A stretch of DNA of 64,000 bases from Gnetum montanum (GCA_015680685.1 MNCI01016482.1:418959-482958); one strand, 5' to 3'. Positions 21,771 through 33,199 are shown, counted from the first letter of the stretch. Notes: generated by a model from the sequence alone, not told the origin. Program-made: numbers and translations.

Positions 21771-22677
21771 TGATGAGAGCGGTTACTCTAATAATTATAG
21801 TGGTTATTATTAGAGCAGTTACTCTAATTATAAGAGTGGTTATTATTAGACTGGTAGTTTCTCTAAAATTAGAGTGGTAGTTTTTGTAATTATTAGAGTT
21901 GTTGCTCCCAAGCCTATAAATATAGTGCCCAGGCGCACAATAGGGAGTCAAGAAAAAGTCAAGAAGAAGAAGTCTTGGAAGGAAGTCTTTCAAGGGAAGT
22001 CTTTTAGAAGTCTTTTAGGAGTTAAGTTAGAGAATTTTCCAAGTGCTTGTAGCAAGAGGTCTAAGTGTGGATGGATCTTTATTCAAGCATTGTGTACGTG
22101 AGCATACCTTGTGTACAGCAATAAAGACGAGCTCTTGGATTCATCCTTGCAACACTTGAGATTTGTTTTCTTACTCATTTCTTTTATTTTATTTTCTCTG
22201 CATTTATTTTATTTTATTATTTTATTTTATTTTACATTTTTGTTATTAGCACACATAGTACGATCACTTCAAGCATGCGTGTAACACTTGGTAACCCAGT
22301 AACGATTAGCATTTGGTAATCCTAGTAGTGTTGCGCTGGTTTAGGATGTGTACGGCAAGTGAAAATGGATACTGGTGTTAGGATTAGTTTAAAGCATAGT
22401 TAATCAATAGTTAATTTAAATTTGTCACTTAGTTATCTCTTTCTCTCCTCCCTTATTAGCAGCAGGACATACAAAGATAAAAGCTATAAAAATCATATGC
22501 CTCAAGCTTACTTAATCATACAATTGTGACATACAAGTAAGTTTGGGAAGACAATAATCAATCAACATGTCCTTGTTTCATAGGCGCATAGGCACTTAGT
22601 CCTTGGAATTCAACCAAATCGTGTGTGAAACACTCGTATTTGTATGGTTGAGCATAGGGGTACCTCACCGCTCATCA
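21771..22677 (+). repeat. 3' LTR of E2 (907 bp)
   Basis: Starts TGATGAGAGCGG directly after the purine tract and ends GCTCATCA. TATA box at 21915-21922, AATAAA at 22120-22125. R/U5 aligns with the other family E LTRs. The U3 (21771-21910) consists mainly of repeated, partly inverted TTACTCTAATAATTATAGTGG-like units not shared with the other copies. Confidence 0.9.
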
Positions 22678-23100
22678 ATTATAAACCCAAACAAGGTACC
22701 TAATCCTATTGAACCCATGACTCAAGCTCAATATCAAATGACCCAGATATTAATTTCACTTCAAAAACTTTCAAACAAAGTAGTTGAATTAAAGAGAAAC
22801 AACAACAAGGATCCTATACAACCAGAAAAGCCTAGTTCATCAGTCAATGATGATTATTGTTGCCTCCATAACACTAGGCAACATTCTAAGAAGACTTGTT
22901 CCCAATTTTTAGCATTATATGGCGACAACACCTAAGGTCAAAAAAATGGAAAACCTTCTATTATGGTCCTTAATGTACCTCATGAAACAGAAAATGAAGA
23001 GGTTTCCTCATTGGAGCAAGGTATGGTAAATAATCCCAACCTACACAACGCTTTCTACCGTAGACTTAGTGACATCATGAATAACACACAGCAACAAACT
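22678..23100 (+). pseudogene. C2 gag, C-terminal part
   Basis: Resumes immediately after E2 and is colinear with C1 (the IINPN...PNPIEPM region). It holds the zinc-knuckle segment DDYCCLHNTRQHSKKTCSQF and then FLALYGDN. Stops follow. With 17343-17790 it makes up the gag of C2 apart from the stretch at the junction. Confidence 0.8.
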
Positions 23101-23342
23101 AGGAATGACCCTTACACCCTCTAAATAGAAGAGCTGCTAGTCAAAGTAACACAAATACTCAGATTGGGTCATCTCAAATAAACACTCCACAATGATCAAA
23201 CCCACCTTCTATACTTAGAAGAACTCCACCTCAATAAGAAGCTAAAGATGAACACAAGACTTATGATCTAGTTGAAGATTTGAAGAAAATTAAATCTAAC
23301 ATCTCAATGTATGACCTTTTACAATTTAACGAAATGAAATAG

Positions 23343-24305
23343 GTGGTTCAAAAGATAGTTCGTAAACTAGAAACCAATAAAGGAAAATCCCCAACCCCTG
23401 AAAGGCAAGTTCACTTCACTAAAAGTCCTAACACATTATCAATACAAAATGTAAACAATTTCATGATGAGTAAGAAAGAGCAACCTCCTTTCCTAACAAC
23501 TCCAATTATTTTAGGAAAGAATGTTCACAATTGTTTGATGGATTCTAGAGAAATTGCTAGTGTCATGCCACTTGAGGTATGTAAGACTTTAAGAGCACAA
23601 ATGATACCACAGACGAAAAATGTGATTTAACTCTATGGGTCCAACATACCTGCAATAGGGTCATTAAAAGAAGTGAAAGTGCAACTTAAACAATACCCTA
23701 CATTCACATGTTATATAGATATCCTAGTAGTTGACATGTCACCTACCTATGGTGTGCTCCTATCCAGGACTTTTGGAGCCAAGTTTGGAAGCTTCTTTAG
23801 GTTAGATTTCTCAGAGCTATTAAACCCTATCAAAGGAAAATCTGAATACATGACTATACCTCAAGAACCCTTCTTCAAACTAGTTATAGCCTTGGATCAA
23901 CAAAATCAATCTTTTGAAGATTGAAACACTAATCTTTATGTTGGGGTTATTGAGGTTAAGCATAGTGAACATGTTGTAAATGACTATGTGAGTGGAACTA
24001 CAAAAATAAATCTTGTCTCTCATGTAGATTCCACCCAATCCTATCAAAGTTCTAGAGAAGGTGAAGAAATGTATGGAGATACCTTGCCTTATCAACAACA
24101 TGATGGATTTTGTCTGAGCAATCTGCCACCTTTAGGAAAAGACAAAGATATAAATAAGACCCTACCTCTTAAAACATTTGAAGGTGTGCTAAATTTTAAC
24201 AGCACATCCATGGAACATTCTCCTAGAAAGGCTATATTTGATGATCCACCAAGACCTAAATGTATCATTGAAACTCATATCAAAGAAACAATTTATAGAA
24301 AATGA
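23343..24305 (+). pseudogene. C2 protease region
   Basis: Open frames 23343-23630, 23673-23924 and 23988-24305. The active-site region reads NCLMDSREIASVMPLEV where C1 has LMDSGATISVM, so the glycine of DSG is replaced and the enzyme would not work. The second half IDILVVDMSPTYGVLL is well preserved. The last frame aligns with C1 13500-13800 and ends just before the place where C1 has its archaeal-type RNase H. Confidence 0.75.
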
Positions 24306-24629
24306 TCAAGCAAGTCAAGATTAGGTCTTGATTTTCGTAATCTTAAGCATCAACAAATTGTTAAACAATGTCTTGATAGGAAGTACGTTTGTGAAGTCTT
24401 TAAGATAAGAGACCTAGTCTCAGAAAAAGGTAGAACATGTGACTAAGCAAATCTTCAAGGTAAGTTCTCTCCTATTTGGTTAGGCCCATTCAAAATTAAA
24501 GACTTCATTGGCCCCAATGTGTACAAGGTTACTGATGTGCAAGGACATAAGTTATCTAGAAATTTTAATGCATTCCATCCAAAGCATTTCTACTCCTGTG
24601 TCCCATGTGGACACCTAGTAGATTCTTAG
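24306..24629 (+). pseudogene. C2 integrase C-terminal remnant after internal deletion
   Basis: Immediately after the protease region comes KYVCEVFKIRDLVSEKGR, matching the C1 integrase tail (KYVAKVFKVGDLVLKKDR), then FSPIWLGPFKIKDF and a conserved end NFNAFHPKHFYS. Everything between (archaeal RNase H, RT, RNase H, integrase core) has been deleted. Confidence 0.8.
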
Positions 24630-25925
24630 TTACATGTTTTCTTTCTCTTCATCATGCATTTCGTTTGTGTATAGTTGCATTTGCATATTTTCTTTGCATT
24701 TCCATCCTTTCTTTCTTGGCATATTGTTTTGAATTTTGCTTTGCATATGATTTTATTAATCATTATGATCTTTTGAGTTACTAGGTGTTGGGTCATCAAA
24801 GCAACATTGGAAAATAATGTTAGTATAATGCTTGATATAATATTTCTTATTACTATTACATAAAATCTCTTTTATACTATATATTTCAATAATGCTTTGA
24901 TTCTTCCCAGTCTTTTTCAAGGTTTTAGTTTCTATAGTTATGTTGGATTATGGAGCATGAGATTTGTGCTAACTTATCATGTAATTATCATGATCATATG
25001 AGTGTAGGATAGGTGATGTTGGAGAATGATTAGCCATAATCACTAGGTGACCTTGGAAAATCCCATGTTCCCTCTCATAAGCCCTAGCCCTCAAGTGTGA
25101 TGATCTATGATTACCCTGTGAATAATGGGGTGAAGTGTGTTCATCTCCACTTGAGAACCCTTAGCCACCTAGGAGACTTGCTATGATGCTATCAAATCAT
25201 AATTAAAGGCACATACACGAGGGTTGAACTGCAGCATGGGAAAAGTTATGAAAGGACCGTGTTTATTGGTAGTGCAGCTAATCGGCTAGACTGGTGTTGG
25301 AATTCCTACCTTAAAAATGAAGTACACTATGAGCAAAGTTTCCTCAAAATAATAAAAAAATAAAAAGAATGAGGACCATGTTCATTGGCAATGTAATAAG
25401 TTCTTAAGTGTGATGGGGTCCAACAACTATCCTAACCCTAACCTCCATTTCCCCTTTTGAGCCTATTTTCACAAAAAAGGGCAAATAATCCCTTCTCATT
25501 CATTTTTTTTTCAATGTCAAAAAAAAAAAAAGTTTCAAGAAAAAATCCAAAAGTTGTGGCTTTCCACAATTTAACATGATCCTTTCCTCCTCATTAAGTT
25601 TAGTATGGGTCTTGTGCTCAAAGTAGTCTGCATGTTGTTGACTTTTACCTTGTAAGAAGATTGGGAAAGAAATCATAATTATATTTTAATTATATATAGA
25701 TATATGTAGTTAAAATAATAAAACTATATATTTAGAATTCGATTAAATAAGATAGTGTGGTTTGGGTGGCCCACGTTTAGTTCTCTTTTGATTATATGGT
25801 TATTTTAATCTTGTTCATATTAGTATAGTTTGTTTTCAAGTTTCAATTTTCCCATTATGCGATGTTTTCAATTACATCTGATTTTAAAATTTCTATGGTC
25901 TTGTTCTTTGCATTTGCATGCAATT
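24630..25925 (+). other. C2 3' non-coding region
   Basis: Aligns in reverse complement with C1 9250-10040 in blocks. No coding sequence. Contains a poly-A run near 25515 and T-rich stretches. Confidence 0.65.
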
Positions 25926-25943
25926 AAAAGTTTGGGGGCTAAG
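25926..25943 (+). other. Polypurine tract of C2
   Basis: AAAAGTTTGGGGGCTAAG lies directly upstream of the 3' LTR start TGTTGATGTCAAC. Confidence 0.7.
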
Positions 25944-26600
25944 TGTTGATGTCAACACTCCCATGCTTTCATGGGGCCATGATTATCAACATCTCTATTT
26001 CTCTCTCTTAATAACCACAATAAAAATCATGCGAGTTGTGGACAGTAACAACCAAGTGGTGGCCATTCATGATAGTGATTGTAGTCATTAGTGATGCGAC
26101 TATTGCAGTAGAACATGGGCACCATTATTGGTTGGTCACAACGGCTATAAAAAAGGGGCCTTCTCTCTTCCCCAAGGAGGGGGCTCTTTCTATCAATCTA
26201 GGGGGCTCTTTCGACCAATCCCAAAGGGCTCTTTCTATCAATCTGGAGGGGCAACTTCCTCTCCACTAAGCAGCGGTTTCCTTCTTTCTTTTCTTTTCTT
26301 TATAGGCTTTCAACTGATCTTTGAGGAGGGTCCAAAGCAGGAGTCAATGGCTCAAAATCAGATTTTTGCAGGTCTTCTCAGCGACGGCAGGAGGGTTCTC
26401 TCCTTCTTTCTGTTTGCAACAACGCAAGCAGCACAACCCATGCACAGGACATGAAACGTGTGGTTTTCTTTGGGCCAACAGCTTGTCTCAGTGGTGTAGA
26501 TGTTGGTGGATGATCTTCCTCTCTATAGCGGTGCACAAAAGGTGGTAGACGACAGCAGGCTTTAAAGACTGCAATTGCAACCCTATGTGGACTGTGGTGG

Positions 26601-26635
<35 letters not shown>

Positions 26636-26941
26636 CATAGTGATCACAGTCTTCTTACCTGGCAGTGAATACCATCGACAGTCACGGATCAGCAACGTCA
26701 GCGGGACTAGGGAAAATTTATTTCTTTTAGTTACTTATTGTATTGAAAACAATTATTTAATTTAAATTCCAGATTCACCCTAAGCAATAGTCTCCTAAAA
26801 TGAGTTTTATTTCCGGTGTTGNTGTAACCCTCTCCAACTGAGACTATTCCCAAGTTTTAGTACCCATACGAGAGACACCCTAAGCAATAGTCTCCTAAAA
26901 TGAGTTTTATTTCCGGTGTTGGTGCGACCAAAACTTATGCA
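25944..26941 (+). repeat. 3' LTR of C2 (998 bp as assembled)
   Basis: Starts TGTTGATGTCAACA and ends AAACTTATGCA. Its right half aligns with the partial 5' LTR at 16068-16561. It contains a CT microsatellite (26604-26632) and an exact 46-bp duplication beside an N at 26822, which probably inflates its length. Confidence 0.85.
26776..26921. repeat. 46-bp exact duplication next to an N
   Basis: 26776-26821 equals 26876-26921. The single N at 26822 follows the first copy. The 5' LTR has only one copy of this segment. Confidence 0.95.
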
Positions 26942-28281
26942 TCAACAAGCTTTAGATGAGGTTTTTGAACCATTTTTGAGTTGGCTAAGACTCTTCAAGA
27001 TCTTGGTATTTTGAAATGGTGGAAGGTCAAGATGAATAGTATCTCTGACAGGTGGCTCCTTATTTCACCACGGGCATTTACGGGTGCTTTCCAGCTTCAT
27101 GCATGACGTAGGAAAAATCAAATGACTTAGTTTAGGCGACTGAACAAATCCATCCACAAGTAGATCCGATGGTTTCAACCTTCAAGAGACAAAAAATAAT
27201 ACAAAACCATGTTGCAAGAAACACTTGCCTGCCAAGCAAGGTAAGCGTACATAGTTAAAAGAAACCTGCAAATCCTGAAGCGTACTATAAGTGGCTAGAG
27301 TGGGTAAGATATCAGTTTGACTGATTGCTGTTCATTTGGCAAAGAAAACGACGTAGCACAAAAGAGAGGGTGAACGTGCTGCAAGTTTCTACAGACTATT
27401 CTGTCAGTGCGGAACTTGTGATTCCAAACAAAAAAACAAAGATGCAGTGGCGCAGCCTGGAGCTGCCATGGCTACGAATTTCTTACAGGTAACCTCTGGC
27501 TACCACACTGGACTTTAATGAGCTCCCTGCACTTTACTCAGTGGAGCCCATGGTCCACGACTCTCTGTTATCACAGTTCCGAGGCTGAACCATTCCTGAT
27601 CCGGACTTGGCTCCAAAGTTCTGAACTTCTGATTTCGGCTCCTCGCTTTTAGCCGTGCATGCAGAAGCAATAATAATAGATGATTTTTCTGCAGCCTTGG
27701 CCAATTCTTTGAAATTAGAAACTAAGTCGGTTAATATCACTCTAACTTTTGCAGACAACACAGGCCGAGCTTTAGGATTCTAAACTAAGCTTTTTGAAGA
27801 TCTACGGGACTATAACATGTTCCTTTGGTTTCTGTGTTGAAAATTTTTGTTAGACAAATCCGATGGACGAAAACGGCAAGTGACTGAACGCGCAGGTAGA
27901 GTGGCCTTGGGCTCGTCAAGAATCATCGTGCGATCGTGTCTCCTGAATTGGAGAACTGCGGCAACAACGACGTTTCAGCCTCTGTACGAACTTGTACATG
28001 TTGGATTGAATGTGCATTTAATATCTCTCGAAACATGTATGTCGCAGCCATTGGTTTGTCAGTCTCGGTCACATCTTTTCTTCCTTTTCTTTGCAATATC
28101 AAATCGTTTGCTTTCTAACTGGAAAGGGACCTCAAATGTCGAGTGATTTCTGCCGTTATCAGATCCTACAAACAGTCGTTGAGGCCTCGACACGAGAGTT
28201 TGCCTCGCCTTCTTATGGTATCCGGCTTCGAGCCCTCTTCGTTTGTCTCTAGGCCCATGAAATGCGCTTCAATACTCATTG
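26942..28281. other. Low-repeat flank upstream of the TPD1-like gene
   Basis: Sequence with more balanced base composition than its neighbours; no transposon ends. A reverse-strand frame at 27534-27761 (75 codons) has a Ser/Lys/Ala-rich composition but no motif I recognise. Probably contains the promoter of the downstream gene. Confidence 0.4.
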
Positions 28282-28282
28282 T

Positions 28283-28290
28283 TTTTATAT
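28283..28290 (+). promoter_or_regulatory. Candidate TATA box of the TPD1-like gene
   Basis: A TTTTATAT stretch about 60 bp before the first ATG. Weak match; chosen only for its distance from the start codon. Confidence 0.3.
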
Positions 28291-28350
28291 TGATTCTGTT
28301 TGCGTAAAGGTTTCGTAGTTCACGGTTGCAGCGGTTTCTCTGGGGCTTTC

Positions 28351-29495
28351 ATGTCAGATAAGATGTGGAGATTGGATTCTCTGCGACGCGTTGCAAGATG
28401 GAGCATTCTGGTGGCGCTAGTCCTTCTCCAGATTTTAAGAATCGGAAGCTTTCATTCAATATACGGTAGGCAGGGAAAATTTAGGATCGATCTTTCACCC
28501 TATTCTTGTGTGGAAATCCAGTTTGTAGTGTGTTTTAAGAGTTTCTTGTTTCAAGTATAAAGAAGTAAATCTAAGACAGTATTGCGTCGGTTGTATAGCA
28601 GTTCGAAACCTTAAATACAATTAGTCCAAATTTTTGCTTGTTTCCTAGAAGCCTAGAAGCTGACAATCAAGGTTTCCTTCCACAGCTTAAAATGTTAAAA
28701 GTTTCTTTCACAGATCCAACTTGTATGCATCCTTGCGTGGCGAAATTCAGAATTCTTTAAAAAAAGCTTATTTGGGTGGATTAGGTTAGGGTATACGGTT
28801 AGGAAAAAATTGCGGCAAAAACTGTCAAACAGCATGTTACTTAAGTTTCACTTCAATCATCGAATTGTTTTTTTTTAACTTTTCATCTAAAATAGTGGTG
28901 AACGTTGACCAGAGACTAGCACACTTACAGGACAAGAGGCATGCCAAATGCTTATTCTGAAAAAGATCGCAACATTTTATTCTCCTTTTGCTGTTTCCTT
29001 TGCAGGATCTCTAAATGATGCGCGAGACAGCGGCGTTAAGCCTGAACGAGTTCCAAATCCTCAAAGCGTCCGTGGCTTTCTGCGAGGAACAGGTAACATA
29101 TCTAAAATCGAAATCCGTCCGTCTATTCCAATTATTTGCCACAATTCAGCATGTCGCAGCGGAATCTTACTTTGATCAGGAAAATTATCACAGGCAGATG
29201 CACAAATAAGGACATCAGCATAACGCAGTACACGGATTCATCCTCCGGAATTCCAGAATACATCGTTCAGATAGTAAATACGTGCTCCCCAGGCTGTGCA
29301 CCTTCGAACATCCATCTCCACTGCGGCTGGTTCGCATCGGCAAAGATCGTGAATCCGGAGATTTTCCGTCGCGTTTCCTATGATGACTGCGTCGTCAACG
29401 GCGGCAAGCCTCTGAAGCCGAGCCAGATCCTCCGTTTCACATACAGAAACTCTTTCATGTATCCGCTTTCCTTTAAATACGCAAGATTCTGCTGA
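28351..29495 (+). CDS. TPD1-like small secreted cysteine-rich protein (3 exons)
   Basis: Exons 28351-28465, 29006-29092 and 29194-29495 join to 504 bp, 167 residues. Both introns have GT...AG borders (28466-29005 and 29093-29193) and both are phase 1, so the frame stays open to TGA 29493-29495. The N-terminus has a positively charged start and a hydrophobic stretch (WSILVALVLLQIL), a likely signal peptide. ATG at 28363 is a possible alternative start. The C-terminal domain shows the TPD1 family pattern: CTNKDISITQ, SGIPEYIVQIVNTC, CGWFASAKIVNP, YDDCVVN and a C-terminal Cys. In Arabidopsis TPD1 is the secreted ligand of the EMS1/EXS receptor kinase that specifies tapetal cells; related genes have other or unknown roles, so ligand function here is inferred. 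It is the only apparently intact host gene in the window. Confidence 0.88.
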
Positions 29496-30138
29496 AAGAA
29501 AGCAACAAACATAATCTCTATTCTCTAACATGAAGATACAAGGAAGCTTTACGAGTCCTGTGTATGACATTTCAAGTGCGCTATCTTAAGAATCGAAATC
29601 TTGTATTTGATTTGAAAACACTTTAACTCTGTTACCGAAGAATGTTGTAGTGTGCCGGTGAAAGGAATCAAAAGATCATCGGATTTCGAGATCTTTGAAG
29701 CATTTGAACCGACTGAAAGGCCATAGAATATCTGTAAGACTAAGGATTTTTGTTATACATCCTTATCAGAAATATAAAGCGGCGATACGCAAGCTAAACG
29801 CAGCTAGCGCATCAGGCTATGTTTCCTAATTCATAGGAAGTCGACAGGTCCATGACTTGAATTTAATGTCTCTGTTACCGACAGAGCCAACTGCTTCTTG
29901 TTTTTATTTCGTTAGGATCGACACTCAGAACGATAAGAAGGTGGACAAAATGTGTTGTACTCTGTAGTGTCTCTTCGTTTGCACGAAATAATGACTCTTC
30001 CATAGGTTTGTTACTGACTTTGCACTGAAATTTGCAGCTTTGCCATTATGGTTGACCACCAACTTAAATCTAAGCACCAACAAGGTGCCAAATTAAGGTG
30101 CAACGTGTAGCTACGGTGTTTAAAGGGTGCGTGTGATA
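29496..30138. other. Downstream flank of the TPD1-like gene
   Basis: No repeat or coding signal recognised. A clear polyadenylation signal was not identified; an AATATAAA near 29770 is a weak candidate. Confidence 0.4.
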
Positions 30139-30555
30139 TGTTAAGAAATAGCAATGCTAACTTGATAGTTTTAGTGAATATTAGTGTCTGTATTGATAAG
30201 TAGAAAAAGATTGTTAAATAATGGTAATTATTAAAGATTTTTAAAACTTTAAAAGATTTAAAAAGAGTTTAGAAGGTTTAAAATATATTTTTAAACCATC
30301 TTAAAAAATATGGAGAACCTATAAGATATCTCAAGATGGATTTGAAAATCGCTTCCTTAATGCACAAGCAACCACGTGTATTTATTATGTGAAAATTAAT
30401 AGAACTGTATTGTTTGATCGTTTTGCCTCGTTTGGCAAGGGCATGGGAGTCCCTTTCTTTTTTATTTTGTCTTATCATAATGATTTTTGATGTATCATTG
30501 ATTTATTCTTAATTATTTATGCTTCGATGTGTTGATTCTCAATGATTTTCTAACA
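30139..30555 (+). repeat. 5' LTR of element D (417 bp)
   Basis: Starts TGTTAAGAAATAGCAATGC and ends TTTTCTAACA. Matches the interrupted 3' LTR, including the CACGTGTATTTATTATG segment (CACATGTATTTATTATG in the 3' copy) and the GGGAGTC block. Confidence 0.85.
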
Positions 30556-30557
30556 AT

Positions 30558-30570
30558 TGGTATTAGAGTG
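30558..30570 (+). other. Primer-binding site of element D (tRNA-iMet-like)
   Basis: TGGTATTAGAGTG, two or three bases after the LTR, matches the plant consensus TGGTATCAGAGC with one transition and a changed last base. Confidence 0.75.
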
Positions 30571-31473
30571 AGGTTTTATTGAAGGCCCATGATGCATATG
30601 TCTTATATGATGTATTGTTGCTCAAAAATTTGGTGATTAAAGTTAACAATTGATGTGTAGCTAATGTTAAGCATAATGGTTTGTGTACAATGTTCTAAAT
30701 ATGTAAGGTTTTCCGTAGTTTTTGGTTGTTTCACATGGAAGTTTCTCTAGTTTGTGGGTATTATTAGTATTCTTTTACAAATATGCATATTATCATGTGT
30801 TTGCAATGATAAATTAAGCATCTAGCAAATAGATTTTAGCCAAGTGTACAGTAGCTCAAGTTTTAACATCCAATGTGGACTTTGCTATAGATGGGCAATG
30901 ATAGTGTAGCATCTAGTTTAATGTTAGTTAGCATATGTGTGGCATGACGAATATATTTTTTTCCCATATATTACAAAGTTGCTAGTTTTACAAAATGGAT
31001 AGTTTTTGTTGATTAGTTACTAATGTAATATGATAATTTACTACTACAACTTTGTCACTCTATATAAGATAAGTTGCTTGTTGCTTCAATGTGATGCTTA
31101 TGTGGATTCATCATATGTGGTTTTAATAATATAGTTTTGGTGAATGGAGTATTTCTACATGTTTATTGCTAGGATGAATTTTATTGTAAGACTACAAGTA
31201 AATGCATGCATCATAAGATGAAAATTTTCTTATGATGGTTCTACATATTTATGCATGTGTCATAACATGGAGATTTTCTTATGATGATTTTTCACCAATA
31301 AGTTTTCTTTTCTACAAGTTGTTAATAGCCAAATATAGCCAAATATAGTTTAAGTATAGCCAAATATTCGTTTTAACATGTAGCATGAAATTAGATAGTG
31401 CACATATTGAGAAGAAAAGAATTTGAGTCAAGGGGATGAATTTTTAAGCTTGCTTTTAGCATTGATGGGGTGA

Positions 31474-32743
31474 TGGTTAGTAATAGCAATGCTAACATGG
31501 ATAGTTTTATTAAATATTAGTATTAATAATGATGAGTGATGAGGGAACCCTATGCCCAACCATACGAATCATAGGCATTCATGTGCGATCTAGTCGAATT
31601 CCGTAGACTATAATTACTAAGTATGCCAGATCTAAATAGTGCATGTGTGTTGTCCATTCATTATCTTCCCAGTCCCAGTTGTGGAATGCAATTGTATGGT
31701 TAAGTGTGACTGAGGCATAAGAGTTTTATTATTTTTTGTTTTATTAAATTACTCGCCTAGAATAAGAATAAAAGTAAGAGTGATTAAATGCTAAGTAAAC
31801 TATGGTCTAATTTAGCCTAACACAAGTAACCATTCCCACTTCCCAGACACATCCTGAACTTTGTGTTGTCAAACGCTAACCATTTTTGAGCTACCAAGTG
31901 TCACATGTATGTTCAAAGGGGTTGTGCTTATGTATTTTAATGAGTTGCTTGATTAATCAAAATTAATTACTGCATAAATAACATTAATGGAAATTGCATG
32001 AAATCACAATATATAAATGCATAAGAAAGAAAGTCTCAAGTGTTGCAAGGATGAATCAAAGAGTTCATTTTTATTGCCAACACAATGGTGTGTTCAGGTA
32101 CATCAATGCTTGAATAAAGATCCATTCACACTTAGACCTCCTACTGTGGGCACTTGGAAAACATTCTAACTCTCAAATAGAAAAACTGCAAGAGTTTCAC
32201 TAGTTGACTACCAAAAACTACTCCCAATCGTGCGCTTGGGGGTTGTATTTATAGACCTGGGAGTAACCCTACGATATTGAATATACGATATTGCATCTTG
32301 CGCCATGATATCATGTACCTGATATCACAGCCACTCTGATATCAGAGTGTATGAAAACACGATTTATCAAATATTGATCATTAGAAAAAGGATTGTTAAA
32401 TATTGGCAATTATTAAAGGTCTTCAAGATGACTTTCGAAAGATTAAAAGAGTTTTGGAAGGTCTAAAACACATCTGAAGATGATCCAAGAAAAGATGAAA
32501 AAAATGTGAGATATTTCAAGATGGATTTATAAATAGCTTGTTTGATGTGTGATCAACCACATGTATTTATTATGATGAATATTAATAGAATTGTATTGCT
32601 TGATTATTTACCTCTAGTTGGTAAGGGCTCGGGAGTCACTTTCTTTTCTATTATTTTTTATCACAATAGCTTTTGATGTATGGTTGAATTTCTCCTAATT
32701 GTTTATGCTTTATTGTGTTGATGTTCTCTTTGGTTTTCTAACA
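31474..32743 (+). repeat. 3' LTR of element D, interrupted
   Basis: 31474-31529 matches the first 56 bp of the 5' LTR; 32370-32743 matches the remainder. The gap is filled by the solo LTR. Confidence 0.85.
31530..32369 (-). repeat. Solo LTR of gypsy family E (840 bp)
   Basis: On the plus strand it starts TGATGAGTGATGAGG and ends CACGATTTATCA, aligning over its length with the A and B LTRs in the same (reverse) orientation. Flanks AATAA (31525-31529) and AATAT (32370-32374) are a near-perfect duplication. No internal sequence adjoins it, so it was probably left by LTR-LTR recombination. Confidence 0.85.
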
Positions 32744-33199
32744 AGATATACAACCATCAATTTTTCATGTTAACCTCAAAACTATATAAGTGCCTAGGTT
32801 GACAATGTTATCAATCCCTTCTTACTTAACTTATAATTGCTTTCAAACAACAAATAAAATATTTAGAGGATGGTTATACAAATATTCAATCCTCACTTAC
32901 AAGTAAGCCTCCAAAAAATAAATCTTTAGGCTTAAATTGTTAGCAATTTGAGGTTTTTTTAGACATGTTGGGACATGATAGTTAATGATTTAGTCGACCT
33001 CCTCTATAGCTACTACATTTATGTCACTTTTATAAAAATAAGAAATGACATACTTCTTGTCCTCTTTTCCAAGAAGGATATAATTCTCTTCCCAACTAAT
33101 TCTATACTATCTATACTTATTCTCTATTTTGATAGCTAACCTTACAACGTGTTTAACAAGGTTTGGTACATAATCCCCCTTGTCTTGGATGGGACATTA
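32744..33199. other. Intergenic, no recognisable feature
   Basis: AT-rich sequence between element D and the LINE remnant. Confidence 0.4.

Larger units (their letters stand above)
17901..22677 (+). mobile_element. Ty3/gypsy element E2, deletion derivative nested in C2
   Basis: Only the last 10 bp of a 5' LTR (CCGTTCATCA, 17901-17910) precede a tRNA-Asp-like primer site. The leader aligns with A. The first nine or so gag codons are then joined to the end of protease, followed by RT, then a second junction from the RT thumb straight to the integrase C-terminus, and a complete 3' LTR (21771-22677). Compared with B, most of gag and protease, and all of RNase H and the integrase core, are missing. 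The right end abuts resumed C2 gag sequence at 22678, which shows that E2 lies inside C2. Confidence 0.85.
16068..26941 (+). mobile_element. Ty3/gypsy element C2, internally deleted, interrupted by E2
   Basis: Truncated 5' LTR (16068-16561), leader, gag start (17343), then an interruption by E2 (about 17739-22677), gag end, protease and a short integrase tail, then 3' non-coding region and complete 3' LTR (25944-26941). The segment at 22678 resumes in the gag region exactly where C1 gives the colinear sequence. The archaeal RNase H, RT, gypsy RNase H and integrase core are missing, so it is a non-autonomous deletion derivative. Its own target duplication cannot be read because the 5' LTR end is lost. 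Confidence 0.85.
30139..32743 (+). mobile_element. Non-coding LTR element D (Copia-type primer site), split by a solo LTR
   Basis: Two LTRs of about 420-430 bp (30139-30555 and 31474-31529 plus 32370-32743) flank a 918-bp internal region with no coding sequence. The primer-binding site after the 5' LTR matches initiator methionine tRNA, as in most plant Copia elements. Flanking pentamers TGATA (30134-30138) and AGATA (32744-32748) agree at four of five positions, a decayed target duplication. Its small non-coding design resembles TRIM-like elements that depend on other elements' enzymes. Confidence 0.8.

Noticed and set aside
27534-27761. 75-codon reverse frame near the TPD1-like gene
   Set aside because: Protein-like composition but no recognisable family, splice sites or partner exons.
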